Assembly (NCBI GenBank): GCA_017654935.2
Contig: CM065690.1
Coordinates: 37,122,317-37,186,316, forward strand
Direction: 5' to 3'
Source of the DNA: Phymorhynchus buccinoides
Taxonomy: Eukaryota; Mollusca; Gastropoda; Neogastropoda; Raphitomidae
DNA length: 64,000 nucleotides
In this document: positions 25,065 through 36,800 of the stretch, in pieces
Layout: every line of letters begins with the position of its first letter
Numbering within the stretch: position 1 is the stretch's first letter
The notes under the pieces: model-generated
Database searches by the model: none
The model's input: only the letters and a program-made list of their open reading frames with translations
What the model was told of the DNA's origin: nothing
Translations under genes and position numbers: made by a program

Positions 25065-25131
25065 ATGAACATGACGAAATTGAAACGGCCACTGTGCATA
25101 TCACCTACCCCCAGTCCCCAGCCATGAGAAG
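25065..25131 (+). CDS. Gene B exon: propeptide start
   Basis: A 67-base exon (phase 1 to 2) between gtttacag and gtaagc. It encodes NEHDEIETATVHITYPQSPA then MRR across its junctions. Short but supported by the exact phase match to 26265 and the resemblance of HDEIETATVHITYP to the beginning of ADAM/ADAMTS propeptides. Confidence 0.7.
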
Positions 25132-26264
25132 GTAAGCACTATTAGGCTGTAGCGTATAGCGTGTTAAATTGCCTCTCCTTTTTATAGTGTAGTTGTTTTT
25201 ATGTACCCTGGCTAAAAGACTCAAGGGATCATCCCAACAGCCGACATACTTGAACACTTTGGTACAAATGCATCAGCAAGAGATGTGTGTGAGCGTTTTT
25301 GTTTATCCCGTCACATGGGCAGTCACACTCCGTCTTCGGGGGATTTTGGAGACTGATGATGTCATGCTAGGAGCTTGTCATGGCTAAAGACAATCCCCGC
25401 ATAACTACGCATAGCATAGCAACATTTTAATATAGCCTTGGTGTTCTAGCCTAGATGTCAATTGGTATGACATATCATTAAGCCAAGGCAATCCTTGTAT
25501 TGAGAAAAATAATTTAGTGCACGGGTATCGTAAGTCAACGTCTGTAGTAGGCCTACTTGGACTTACAGCATGCGCATATTATGTGTGTTTGTAAATGACA
25601 ATTGTACCCAAAGGAATATTTCGCACAACTAAGCATCATTAAGATAGTTTTGTAAATATGCCATTTTGTAAATGAAATCATAATTTCAAAAACCATTATA
25701 TTTTAGCAGCAGTCCTTAAACATACTTTGATTTTCCTTTGTTTTGGGGTTTCTTTGTTTGGTGTTTTTGCATTATTTGTATTGGTGTTTTTTTCTGAATC
25801 TTATAATGTTCACGAAAACCTGTTGAATATCTATATATATGACAAAGAATAGTATCATAAACACAAAGGTTAAAGATTCGAAGGTGTCTAATACATAGTT
25901 TTGTTTTTTAAATTGTAGGTAAGCATCTGTGGCAGGATTATAGTATGTTCACACGTTTGTTCGATGCTGACCAGCGTATTTAAAGGATTTTTGTCCCAGG
26001 GATACAATAAAATTGTGTCCACATTTCACATGTCTATTCCGAAATGACATATATATTTAAGTGAATGTTGTTATCAGCTATGCGGCATGTTAGTATCTGG
26101 TCAGTTGTATGCTGGCAGGCTTTAAATATCAAACCTTTTACCTGCAATATTATTTGCATTAACAACAATATTCAAAGTATATGTCCATGGTGAAACCTAA
26201 AGTATATTTCACACTGAACAAAAAAAACCGCTTCATATTAATTGAATATGTTTTTTATCACCAG
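25132..26264 (+). other. Gene B intron
   Basis: AT-rich; nothing recognised apart from a TAGGCCTA palindrome near 25549. Confidence 0.6.
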
Positions 26265-26529
26265 ACTGACAAAACGGGAGGTAGTAAATAATCTGCTACC
26301 CAGTCTCCATAGCAACTTCAACGTGAAGGTCACCTTGAACGATTCAGGTCACGTCCTTGACCTTCAACTTGAACCTTCGAAACTGGAGATCCACGGCGCT
26401 CTCGTGCAAGTCATGAATAAGGGAGCTGTGGAGGAAGCGTACCACTTTGAGGATGAAAAATGTCATTACCAGGGTTTCTTTGACAACAAGAGAGGGATGG
26501 CTTCCGTGCATTTTTGCGATGGATTTTTG
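26265..26529 (+). CDS. Gene B exon: propeptide (reprolysin prodomain)
   Basis: A 265-base exon (phase 2 to 0), gtaagt donor. It encodes LTKREVVNNLLPSLHSNFNV, a stretch LNDSGHVLDLQLEPSKLEIH and ends GMASVHFCDGFL. The alternating hydrophobic pattern, the free cysteine in HFCDG and the G-x-A-x-V-x-x-C-x-G-x-x segment match the M12B (ADAM/ADAMTS) propeptide; the cysteine may act as the zinc-binding switch that keeps the zymogen inactive. Residues about 46-134 of the assembled protein. Confidence 0.9.
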
Positions 26530-26898
26530 GTAAGTTGAAATTACGAGCATATGGACACGCTGCATTATGCACAGACATGCAGACAGATAAAAGCATACAC
26601 ACAGACGCGTGCGCATTCATATACATTGTATGCAGACAGGCATGCACTTGTAGACTACACAGTGATGCACCCATTCCTTGCGCGCATACACACACACAAC
26701 AACAATAACAAATAACAACATACAGTATTTATACGGCGCTAAATCTTTATAAAAAATCAAATCGAAGCGCACACACACGTTGGAACATTCATAACGCATT
26801 TAAGACGAACAAGAAAATAACACTAACATACGTTTGAGAAATGGTCCTAAAGGCAAGATTTATTTGGTTGCTTTGCTTACCCGTACTTACTTTACCAG

Positions 26899-27214
26899 GT
26901 GGGCTCAGCTCACAACGGAGACAAAGAGTTCAGCTTCCACCCTCTCGAACACCCGTTCCTCAACCACGCCCCACCCTCGGGTCTTGTGGACAAGGAAGAC
27001 GAAGAGCACTACCACACCATCGTGTCCTGGAAAGACGCCTCCAGGGACAGACAGCCCTTCTTCCCCTTGTGGACCACGGAGAAAGAGGAAGAGGAAAGGA
27101 GCCAACGACAGAAGAGACAGGTGGAGGAGGATACTGAGGATTATGACGATAGGGTGGTTGATGGTGAGGACGTGGACGGTGACCTCCCTGACGGTGGCGA
27201 TGACGAGGTTGATG
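26899..27214 (+). CDS. Gene B exon: propeptide end, furin site and acidic linker
   Basis: A 316-base exon (phase 0 to 1). It encodes VGSAHNGDKEFSFHPLEHPF, continues with the propeptide (HYHTIVSWKDASRDRQPFF), then SQRQKRQ, a furin/proprotein convertase cleavage site, so the mature enzyme would start about QVEEDTEDYDDR. The ~30 residues after the cut are almost all acidic or Gly/Val (VVDGEDVDGDLPDGGDDEVD), an unusual mature N-terminus. The acidic tract is encoded in GA-rich DNA and may be repeat-derived. Confidence 0.92.
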
Positions 27215-27860
27215 GTAAGATTTATTTATTAAACGGCAAGATTTATCAGGGGTTGGAGATGAGGTTGGGAGCAATAGTATAGTATAAGGTTGTGTTGCTT
27301 CACGTTGCTTCATCGAAGCCAGTCAGAAATCACGTGACCTTTCAATATGGCGGTTTAGCCCCACTTTAGTGACACAAGGCGTAGCTGCTTCTGCCTAAGG
27401 AACTTCTCCACTAATTTACCTGAAACGTTTTTAGCGGTTGAGTATAATGACAGTAATATAATGTCTGTCATTACATTTCTAATCTTTGTGACGTCATCAT
27501 TGGTCTCTGAGAGACAAAAGCGCAAATTGCGCGTTTTTGACAGTCTCTGGATTAATTTTACGCGCAAATGACAAGAGTGAGAAGACAAATTAAGTCGCAG
27601 TTTTATTCATGGGTCATGTGTGAACACTGCTGTACATTAAATGCTATCGACACGATGTGCAAATACATCCCATTGGATCATTTAAGGTACTGTCTTAAAC
27701 GGTCTCCCATCGGCGCATTTGTAATCTTGTGCAGGATATGTTTTACATCGCATAAGTGTTGGGACTTTGGACTATATAGCACTCAAAACGGTGTTTGACA
27801 TTTTCAAAGCAAGTGGTCCTTAACTTTTTGGGGAATAGAATATATTCTTTATCTTGACAG
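27215..27860 (+). other. Gene B intron
   Basis: 27690-27790 pairs with 11785-11855 (dispersed repeat). 27815-27835 ends in GTCCTTAACTTTTTG, resembling the end of the Tc1 element at 12303-13925, so a decayed Tc1-related fragment is likely. Confidence 0.5.
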
Positions 27861-28006
27861 TTTCTGGAGACGCATTCAAGCCGCTGAGCGTGACACCGGT
27901 GGCAGAGTTCGGCCTCATCATGGACGAGGACTGGCTGACCAACGCCAAGCTTATCTACCCTAGCAATCAGGCCGTCCTCAATCTGATCCAGTTCAAGTTC
28001 ACCGCG
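27861..28006 (+). CDS. Gene B exon: metalloprotease domain, start
   Basis: A 146-base exon (phase 1 to 0) between cttgacag and gtaagt. It encodes VSGDAFKPLSVTPVAEFGLI, then MDEDWLTNAKLIYPSNQAV and QFKFTA. It opens the catalytic domain: a beta strand (VAEFGLIMDEDW) corresponds to the V-E-x-x-x-V-x-D strand of metzincins. It joins in frame to 32145. Confidence 0.9.
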
Positions 28007-29337
28007 GTAAGTCAGCTTGCTGGTGAGGCAGTTAAAGTGTGCAGGTCAAAATAGTACAGTGGAACCTCCCTTATAAGACCTTCAAAAATCATTCAAAATG
28101 AGGTCTTATAAGGGAGGTAATTTTATTACTTACAAAGAAGGGCAATGTCTCAGAGAAGTATGTCATATGGGAGGGAGTCTTATAATGGGAGGTCTTATAA
28201 GGGAGGTTCCACTGTACTTTAATTACCCTGTGAAGACATCTTAATTCTTGTCTTTGTAACGCTGTAATTAAAGTTGTTCCGGAATTTTGAAATGTTGTGA
28301 GTGATGTGTGGTAAAAGGCATAACATTTGTGCTGGATGTCAATTAGGACATCTAGCAGTGCTGTGTACCTAGGATATTTGAACCTATTGTGCATTTTTTG
28401 ATAAAAGCACCAATTTTAGCACGGAGGTAGACCAATATATTATAACCAAATTTGGTTGTGGAGCCATTGCTACCTGCCCCCTGGTGGCCGTGGCGGCCAT
28501 TTTCCAAAATGGCCGCCATGTGGCTGCCGATGAAGACTTTTAACTAGGTGAATGAGAAGTACTGAGTAACTGTGCAGGAAAAAATGATTGTTTTGAATCT
28601 GCAATGTTGTGCAAGCATTATGTTGATGACTTTAAAATGAGATTGTTTTTGTTTACGCTATGTGCTGATGGGGACTTTCTCCAGCGGGAACCCCCTATAA
28701 CCAAAGTGAAGGGGTCCCGGGAACCCCTTGGTTTTACTGGGCAATTGGGAGCCTTGACTTGTCCGGCAATGACTTCCAAAATGCAGAAAACCAACCCCAT
28801 TTTCTGAAGACCCCCCCCCCCCCCCCCCAGCTGAAATTAGTTTACAGCGGAGATCACTTGTTTAGATGGGGTGGGAGGAGGGCATCCATACACTCGGTCA
28901 TGAGCACTTTAGAACAATGAGATGGGATGCGGGTTACTGTTTGCGTTTCTCTAGAGATTTTTCAGATTTAGTGTTCTTTAAAATTGTTCAGTTATTGTTC
29001 TTAGGGAGACACAAAGGGAGGTAATAAAGGCGTGTGACGGCATGTAGTCAGATCCCACTGACCTTGGAGGGATGGAATAGAAATTTGTTATTGTGTTTGT
29101 TCGTTGATACTAACTTTCGTAAATAAAACGAGACAATGGTGGCCGTTTCCAAACAGTAGGCCTATCATCTGTCGATTGATCAGGATACACATGAGAACAA
29201 CACAATACATCTACACAGTGGCCATGATATTGTACCCCTCCAACTGCTTCCGGTTAACCTCTTGCATGATGGGTAGGTCAAAACCACATAAAGCATCTGT
29301 CGTCTGCTACGATAAAACAGTCCTTGTCTTATGCTAA
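28007..29337 (+). other. Gene B intron, first part
   Basis: Contains the MITE at 28057-28214, a palindromic GGCGGCCATTTTCCAAAATGGCCGCC-type motif pair near 28490-28517 and a poly-C of about 20 at 28809-28829. No gene. Confidence 0.6.
28057..28214. mobile_element. pogo/Tc1-like MITE, 158 bp
   Basis: Inverted termini CAGTGGAACCTCCCTTATAA and TTATAAGGGAGGTTCCACTG are flanked by TA on both sides. AGGTCTTATAAGGGAGG also occurs internally in both arms. The CAGT-start TIR with a TA target fits pogo/Tigger-type or mariner-type MITEs. Confidence 0.85.
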
Positions 29338-29344
29338 TGTCTTA

Positions 29345-30406
29345 TTGCACAAAAAGTTTGCAACCCATTAGACTATTCCCGGGAAATGCTCTCCATGGCG
29401 GGCCTGGAAATAGATGATATTGAAACTCATCCTAAATTCCCCATCCCACATTGGGAATGGGAATCAGCACACTTTGATACTGCTCTACATCAAATGTACT
29501 CAAAATCAAATCAGCCAAATCTACTTTCAGTTGCGGCCAAAGAAAAAGTTTCCGAGATTAAACATCACCTATTAATATATACAGACGGTTCTAAGATCTC
29601 CGATTCACAAATAGGGTGCGCTTTTACTATTCCAGCCCTCAAGATTACTAAATCCTTTCAACTAAATTCAAAAATCTCAATATTTAGTGCAGAACTCTGG
29701 GCAATCCTTGAGGCCTGTTTTTTTTATAAACGAGTTTCAAAAATCATTGTATCAGGTGACAATCCTCACAGATTCCTTATCCTCGATACAAGCATTGCAA
29801 AATAATACAAAAAATAGAAGGAAAATCATTCAAGAGATACAAAACCTTATTCATCAAATAAGAATTAAAGGTACCAATTTAACCATTATGTGGATTTCCT
29901 CCCATTTGGGACTCACGGGGAATGACCTTGCTGATACAGCAGCCAAAAGGGCAGCTGAACACATCGAGGGTCAGTCTATAAACATTAAATTGTCTCTGTC
30001 AGAGATTAAAAACCATTTAAAACGTTGTGTGTACCGGAGATGGGCTGAGGAATTGGATTCCTATTTAGAAGCCCAACTCCGGTGCAGGAAATTTATCAGT
30101 GGTGGTCTTCACCTGCCCGTTCCCCATAAAATTCAAGGCAGAATCAACAGATTCTATACTGATTCTATTCGATGTAAGTTCAGGAACACCCCATGTAAAT
30201 GTGGAAAAATCTTTAGTCTGAAGCATATTTTTGATCCCTGTAGTCAGATAAAAAAGGAACTACAGCCTGTTATAGACAAATGCAAACAAAATAACTTAAT
30301 ATATAACGAAAAGAACATCTTAAGTAAACACCATAAATTAGGTTGGTCACCAATGGTTTGGCTCGCCGGGGCAATTGGCCAGGTGTCATTCAAGCACCTT
30401 GTTTAA
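29345..30406 (+). pseudogene. Non-LTR retrotransposon ORF2 fragment: RNase H and C-terminal domain, frameshifted
   Basis: Two overlapping frames (29386-29805 and 29687-30406) together give an RNase H domain: D in YTDGSK, E in AELWAILEA, D in TDSLSSIQAL and D in GNDLADTAAKRA, followed by a cysteine cluster CKCGK-x-x-x-LKHIFDPC that resembles the gag-like knuckle at the end of LINE ORF2. The frame changes near 29755, so the copy is dead. It is 5'-truncated, lacking reverse transcriptase. RNase H places it in the I/Jockey-like LINE groups. Same strand as gene B, within an intron. Confidence 0.85.
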
Positions 30407-32144
30407 ATCTGGAACTATTTTTACTGGTGGGAATAGAGTCCCTCTGGTGTGTGGGCCGTATACCTGTCTGCATTCCCGCCCCCTTTACCCCCACTTCCCT
30501 TTTATCTAAAATATGTGCCTGATGGGCTGAAGTGACTCTTTTGAGTCCACTATTTTTTAAAAACCCTTCTCCTATGCAGATGGGTGTCCGGCACACACAG
30601 CGGAGGTATCTTTCGTAACCGTTGCGTTTAACGCTTGTGCTCCCCCCCCTTTTTGGGACTGCCCATGCGGTGTCCTGTCACTGCTCGGGGCGGAGAGGAG
30701 GGGTCCCTTCCCCTCCCTCCCTCCGTCCCGAGCATACAGGAGTCGTTAACCATCCCCACCCTCAACTCTTATACCATCCTCTTAAAAACCATTTAATTAT
30801 AAATAACAACTTTTATTAATCTCACTTATCTCACATTCCACCGTGACATCAGGGGCGGGGGAGTCTTTGTTGCTACCCCCCCCCCCCTGGGATCAGATGG
30901 AACACATAAGATTATTTACAACAATGGTGGCCTCTGGCGGTATGTTCCCCTACTCATAAACAACTTTATATAAAATAATGACCTCTCACTAGATTTTATC
31001 TAGTTAAATAACTAAATCACATACGGTCAGGTAAGACCAAAATATACATAAAACAAACTAGATTTTAATAGCAACTTTTAATATAACTATGGAACCTTAA
31101 TAGTTATAAACTCGTCCTTTTTATCAAATCTTAACTTATTTTACATATTAAACAATTTTAAGACATAGATTTTAACAAAACAATTTTAAAGCTATAGGGT
31201 TGAGTCCCGTAGCTTGACAGAGTAGAACATAAATTTTTAACACAAATTTTATAAATCCACATATGTGAAAATAACATTATACTTTGCCCTATGGACAATA
31301 TTAAATAAATTAAACACTTGTTAAAACTTTAACATAGTTTAAAAACTCAACTTAGTTATAATTTAAATATTAAACAATAACGTTACTTGTAAAAAGTTTA
31401 AACAGTTTGTCTGTAAAAGTTGTGTACATAATAACAATGTACATATTAATATTAATAGCTTTTTAGCCAAAATTTTTTTTTTTTTTGACAGTTGTCTCTG
31501 TATCAAATAAATTTATAATTAAAAACTTCTAGGTAACTATTAGTTGTGTTTGGTCCCAAGGGACCAAAACCTAATAGGATAGCCTTATATAAAAAATGTA
31601 TATATAGAAAAAGGAAATAAAAGAATAACTTGTACTTTTTCATAACTTTTTTGAAAAGTTTTTTAAACTGTATATTAGCTTGAACACAGGCTTCTGCCTA
31701 TCAAGAATTTTAATAATAAAGCTCTTCCCGAGCACAAACACGGATTGTTTTTATCTAATTGCTCAGTTGAGCCTAAAATGCATGAATTTTAACTGTAGCC
31801 CTGGGTTTTTTTAATCAGACCTCCCCTAATCTGCCAGACTTAAAAGCAAACAGCTAAATATCTTTTAAAAATAAAATATTTTATCACAAACTTAAATTTT
31901 ATATTCTTCAGCTTGCGCTATTAAAATAAAAAATTCTTTATAAACTCTGATAAAATAAATAACTTATTTTTCTAAAAACTTCATCTTATAAAACTTAAAA
32001 TCCACCTTTTTTCTAGGATCTTTATAAATCAAAATGCCTCAAATAGCCTGTTGGCTCAGAGGGCGTAAAATCTCTATTTTTCTCTCTCTCGCTAATGTCT
32101 GCATCACACGGAATATTGAATCCTATTTTCTGTACATTGTCCAG
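30407..32144 (+). other. LINE 3' flank and AT-rich island
   Basis: 30407-30950 is GC-richer with poly-C and may be the LINE 3' UTR. 30950-32000 is about 1 kb of very AT-rich sequence with recurrent TTAAAAC/TTTTAA words, unlike its neighbours. AATAAA occurs near 31720. No open frame or RNA seen. Confidence 0.6.
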
Positions 32145-32231
32145 CTACAAGCTTTGTACGGTAATCCGGCGCTTACTGGGTTCAACATGACCTTACAGAT
32201 AAAGCTTGTCTACTTCTGGCGCACAAACCCG
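32145..32231 (+). CDS. Gene B exon: metalloprotease domain
   Basis: An 87-base exon (phase 0-0) after attgtccag, donor gtaaga. It encodes LQALYGNPALTGFNMTLQIK followed by LVYFWRTNP. This is the helix-turn-strand typical of the reprolysin domain (x-Y-x-x-P-x-x-G-x-x-x-x-x-x-x-V-x-x); sequon NMT is a candidate N-glycosylation site. Confidence 0.88.
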
Positions 32232-32319
32232 GTAAGAATGATCATGTTTCAACTGAAGTCATCTATGGTTTAAGGCCTATTCATGGAAATTCGATTGCTC
32301 GTACATAGAGAGAGAGATA

Positions 32320-32389
<70 letters not shown>

Positions 32390-33089
32390 AATATTGACAT
32401 TTTCTATAGATGAACTATGTTTTATAGAGAAGAGATAGAACGGGGGTGGAGGGGGGGGGGGGGGGGCTTAGAGGATAGAAAATGCATGTAGGCCTATGGA
32501 AGGGAGGAGAGAAAAAGTGTGTAGCCTATGTATGTGTGTGCGCGTGCGTGTTTGCCTCTGTGTGTTTTTGTATTTATGCATCAATCTGCTTATATTTGTG
32601 TGCGTGTGTGTCTGTCTCTGCGAGAAGACTAACATGTGCTTGTGTACACCAATTTTCTTGAGCATTCAAGTCATCATCGGGGTAAGCAACTCTAGTAAGC
32701 TCCTCCTGAACAATCAGATTTTTTGTTTGTGTGTTTGTTTGGGGGGTTGTTTGTTTGTTTTAAATATAGAAATTTCCTAAATAAATAAAATAAATAAATA
32801 AAGTTCCATATTCTGTGTACTTGACGGTTGGGGATCGATATATAATAGGATTAGAGTCATTTCAGAGTCAGTTTGACAGCTATATGGGCATAAATTCTAA
32901 ATCTTCACTCGACGCCTTCTCATTGGTTTGGGCCGAAAGGAGAAGAGTTTACTATACTTTTTTATGTTCTGAATTCACGTGAGCTCTCTTATGCATTTTG
33001 AGCTAATTTGACCCTTTATACTTAGTCTTAATAATTTGCTTACAGTAAAGACCATGATTACAATCATTAATTGTGATATTTGCTTTCAG
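32232..33089 (+). other. Gene B intron with microsatellites
   Basis: (GT)n then (GA)n at 32319-32388, poly-G at 32450-32467, and a TAAA-rich stretch near 32775-32800. No gene. Confidence 0.8.
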
Positions 33090-33205
33090 TCCTGGTACGG
33101 AGGCAGCAAAGTGGCCGGGCTAGGTAAGCGAATAAAGGCAGGAGCGAACTTCATCAAACTGGACTCCAACTATGCAAAGGCTGACGCTGGAGCTATGTTC
33201 ACCCA
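33090..33205 (+). CDS. Gene B exon: metalloprotease domain
   Basis: A 116-base exon (phase 0 to 2), donor gtgagt. It encodes SWYGGSKVAGLGKRIKAGAN, FIKLDSNYAKADAGAMFTQ. It corresponds to the region before the catalytic helix, ending in the G-A-M-F-T strand. The minisatellite 33206-33870 begins directly at its donor. Confidence 0.87.
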
Positions 33206-33870
33206 GTGAGTTTGAAATGGCATGTCAGTTCAGAAGTTGAGTGAAAGGTTTCCATTTTTTGGCCCTTTAAAGGAGTCGACCCAATGACAAATGGCATGTC
33301 AGTTCAGAAGTTGAGTGTAAGGTTTCCTTTGTTTGCCCTTTAAAGGAGTCGGCCCAATGACAAATGGCATGTCAGTTCAGAAGTTGAGTGAAAGGTTTCC
33401 TTTTTGTTTTGCCCTTTAAAGGAGTCGGCCCAATGACAAATGGCATGTCAGTTCAGAAGTTGAGTGAAAGGTTTCCTTTTTGTTTTGCCCTTTAAAGGAG
33501 TCGGCCCAATGACAAATGGCATGTCACTTCAGAAGTTGAGTTAAAGGTTTCCTTTTTGTTTTGCCCTTTAAAGGAGTCGGCCCAATGACAAATGGCATAT
33601 CACTTCAGAAGTTGAGTGAAAGGTTTCCTTTTTGTTTTGCCCTTTAAAGGAGTCGGCCCAATGACAAATGGCATGTCACTTCAGAATGACAGGTTTCCTT
33701 TTTTTGCCCTTTAAAGGAATCGACCCAATGACAAATGGCATGTCACTTCAGAAGTTGAATGAAATGTTTCCATTTTTTGGCCCAGTAAATGAGTCGACCC
33801 AATGACAAATGGCATGTCAGTTCAGAAGTTGATTGAAATATTTCCGTATTTTTGCCCTTTAGAGGAGTCA
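33206..33870. repeat. ~76-bp minisatellite (~8-9 copies)
   Basis: A unit with AATGGCATGTCAGTTCAGAA, GGTTTCCTTTTTGTTTTGCC and AGGAGTCGGCCCAATGACAA repeats with period about 75-78, starting a few bases after the splice donor at 33206. The last copies are diverged. Confidence 0.9.
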
Positions 33871-33878
33871 ACCCTATT

Positions 33879-36800
33879 AGTCCGGTGGCAGAGGGATCGA
33901 ACCTAGAAATGTTTGGTAACAATCGTTTCTTTGCATTTTTCAGTAGTCTGGACCAAGTAGTTGAAGAATCCGTTGGAAGGTCTCGTGACAACCTCTTGGC
34001 ATTTTCATAATTCAAGATGGCGGAGAAAATGGCTGCCAAGTCGCAAAGATGACACTGTTCTCTCTAACGTTTCGAATATAAAGCATATAAAATTATAATT
34101 ACAATGTCTAATGTAAAGTTTCTGTAGACAGGACACATGGACCTAAAATTCAGACATATGTCTAACACTTTGGAATTCAATATGGTGGCCAAATTCTTCC
34201 ATTGGCTATATTTTATTAACTTCAAGGCATACAAACATAATTTTGGTATGTAGAATATGGTTTTGGGGGTCAAACAATCCATTTCCAGTACTAACAAGGA
34301 TATTGGACCATTTCTTTATTCAAAATGGCGGTTAACATGGCGACCAAATAACTCCACTAGCTAAAACGTCAAAAATGCAATCAGTACAAGTGCAATGTTA
34401 GTGTCTATAACAGGGTTTATGGAGTCAATAAATCCATTTCTAGAATCAAAAAAGCTATTTTACCAGATTAAGATGGCTGTCAAGATGGCGACTAAATGAC
34501 CCACTGGTGATGAATTCAAAATGGCGGCCAAGATGGCGGCCAAATTCTTCCATTGGACATATTTTATTAACTTCAATGCGTACAAACATAATTCTGGTAT
34601 GTAGGATAGAGGTTTTGGAGTCAAAAAATCAATTTCCGGTACTAACAACAATATTTGACCATTTCTTAATTCAAAATGACGGCTCAAATGGCGACAAAAT
34701 ACCTCCGCTAGCTGAAACAATAATGCAGCCTATATAATTGCAATGTTAGCGTCTATAAAGGCATTTCTAAATGCAATAGGGGAAGACGGGGTAAAAAGCG
34801 CATGGGCGGGTAAGAAGCCCACCCCAATTATCTCATGAAATAAAGAAAATTTCAGTCTCATTTTGCCCATGAGACGAGCGTTAATGTCTAGCATTCGTCT
34901 CATGGGCAAATTTGACTGAAATTTTCTTTATTTCATGAGATAATTGGGGTGGGCTTCTTACCCGCCCATGCGCTTTTTACCCCATCTTCCCCTAATCCAT
35001 TTCTAGAATAAAAAGCTGTTTTACCAGTTTAAGATGGCTGTCAAGATGGCAACCAAGTGAGTCATGGATTCAATATGGTGGCCAAATGCTTGCATTGGCT
35101 ATACTTTAAGAGCTAACGCACGTAAAATAGTTCTGGTGTCTAGGATAGTGTTCACTATGTGAAATAATCTATTTATATTAACTAAAATGATAATTGACCT
35201 CTTCTTAAATCAAGATGGCGGCCATGATGGCGACTATGTAAATCCACTACTCAAAATGTTCAAAATTATGTGAATGAATATGTGATGTTGATGTCTATAA
35301 ATGGGTTTCTGGGGTTGATAAATCTATTTCTATTTTAAAGTTACTCTATTCCTGGGTTGGCAACCATATAACCCTCGAGTGATTACTTCAAAATAGCAGT
35401 TAAAATGGCGGCCAAATAATTCCCTTGGCTATAACATAACTTTGTATAACATGTAAAATCATAGTTTCGGTGTCTATGATAGGGTTTAAGAGTGGTCTAA
35501 CCACTCATTTGATGGCTTACAGACAATATAGTACATAAAAGTATATTTTTGTATCTTTATAAGTTACTTTTATTTTGGAAATTCATGTTTGATGTTGAAA
35601 TATCTATTGTATCAGTTTGAATTTAAGATGGTTGTCAGAGAGGCGGCCAAATAACTTATAAACGTTAGCATGCAAGCAATAATTTTAATATTTAATATAA
35701 AAAAAATGGATGGTTTAACATCCATTTTCCGTATTCAGGTAGCTTTATGTTATTTTCGGGATCACAATGGCTGCTAGATTTGCTGCCATAAATTCTTTAG
35801 GCTATGCCATTTCTTTAAAAGCATTAAAACATGATTGGGTGTCTGGTACTTATTGTGCAATTAATTTAAAAAGAGCCTAATGTTACATCAAAATCATTGC
35901 CTTAGCAATTATATTGACAGTTCAAAGGGGCGCAATGATGGCAGTCATGTGACTTAATTGTCCAAACTGATTTTCCAGTCTTCTAAATAAAGCTTTTTTA
36001 TGTTTTACATTTTTCTTGAGTATTAAAGAATCTATTTCGAATGCTTTTATGATGATATTGTTTTTATTTGTGGTCATTTAATATAATGAAGCGTGCCATT
36101 TAAAATACATTACAATTGTGTGGTTTTCAGTGTCGGATGAATCAATTTTGAACTCAGAGAATAAGTACAAGTTTAACGTCCTCCGACCTGGTACAGGTAC
36201 TTAATTACGGACCATTTCTAAATGTAAAGATAGTGGGTCGATCCTGAAAATGATGCAATACTAGGTCGACCCTGTTTATTAAAAATTAAGTACATTTTCA
36301 AACTCAGACTTCTTTGCATACTTTTATAGCCATATCTTGATGCTTGTGATCCTTCTTTAGCTGATGATACCATAGAACCATGATACCCAAACTATTTGTA
36401 AGAATACAGCTTCTTAGAGACATGTCTCCAAATTCTAATAGGCCTGGGGTGGCAGATTAAGCTTCTTTGGATCTGTATACCGTGGTGTTGATATTTAAAT
36501 CCATTGGTTCTTTCGTTTGATCATCGTTTAGCTTTCAACAAATGACATCGTAGAATAGACATTTATGTCGAAATTGCGCACATCATTGTGAGGATGTGTC
36601 CGTTTCTCTTGATACCCTTTGAGGGAAAACAGCACCAGATTGTTAGTTATTATTGAACAAGACCATAGATAAGTGTGGTTCTCAGGGACGCCAATACCAT
36701 GTTTTATAAATCCATAAGACATCCTATCGCTTTACATGTTTATGCATCATCATCATGTTTTCAAATAACTTATAAGTGGAGATACCTTAATCACCATCTT

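Noticed and set aside
28670..28685. GGGGACTTTCTCC as an NF-kB site
   Set aside because: A single short match in an intron, expected by chance.
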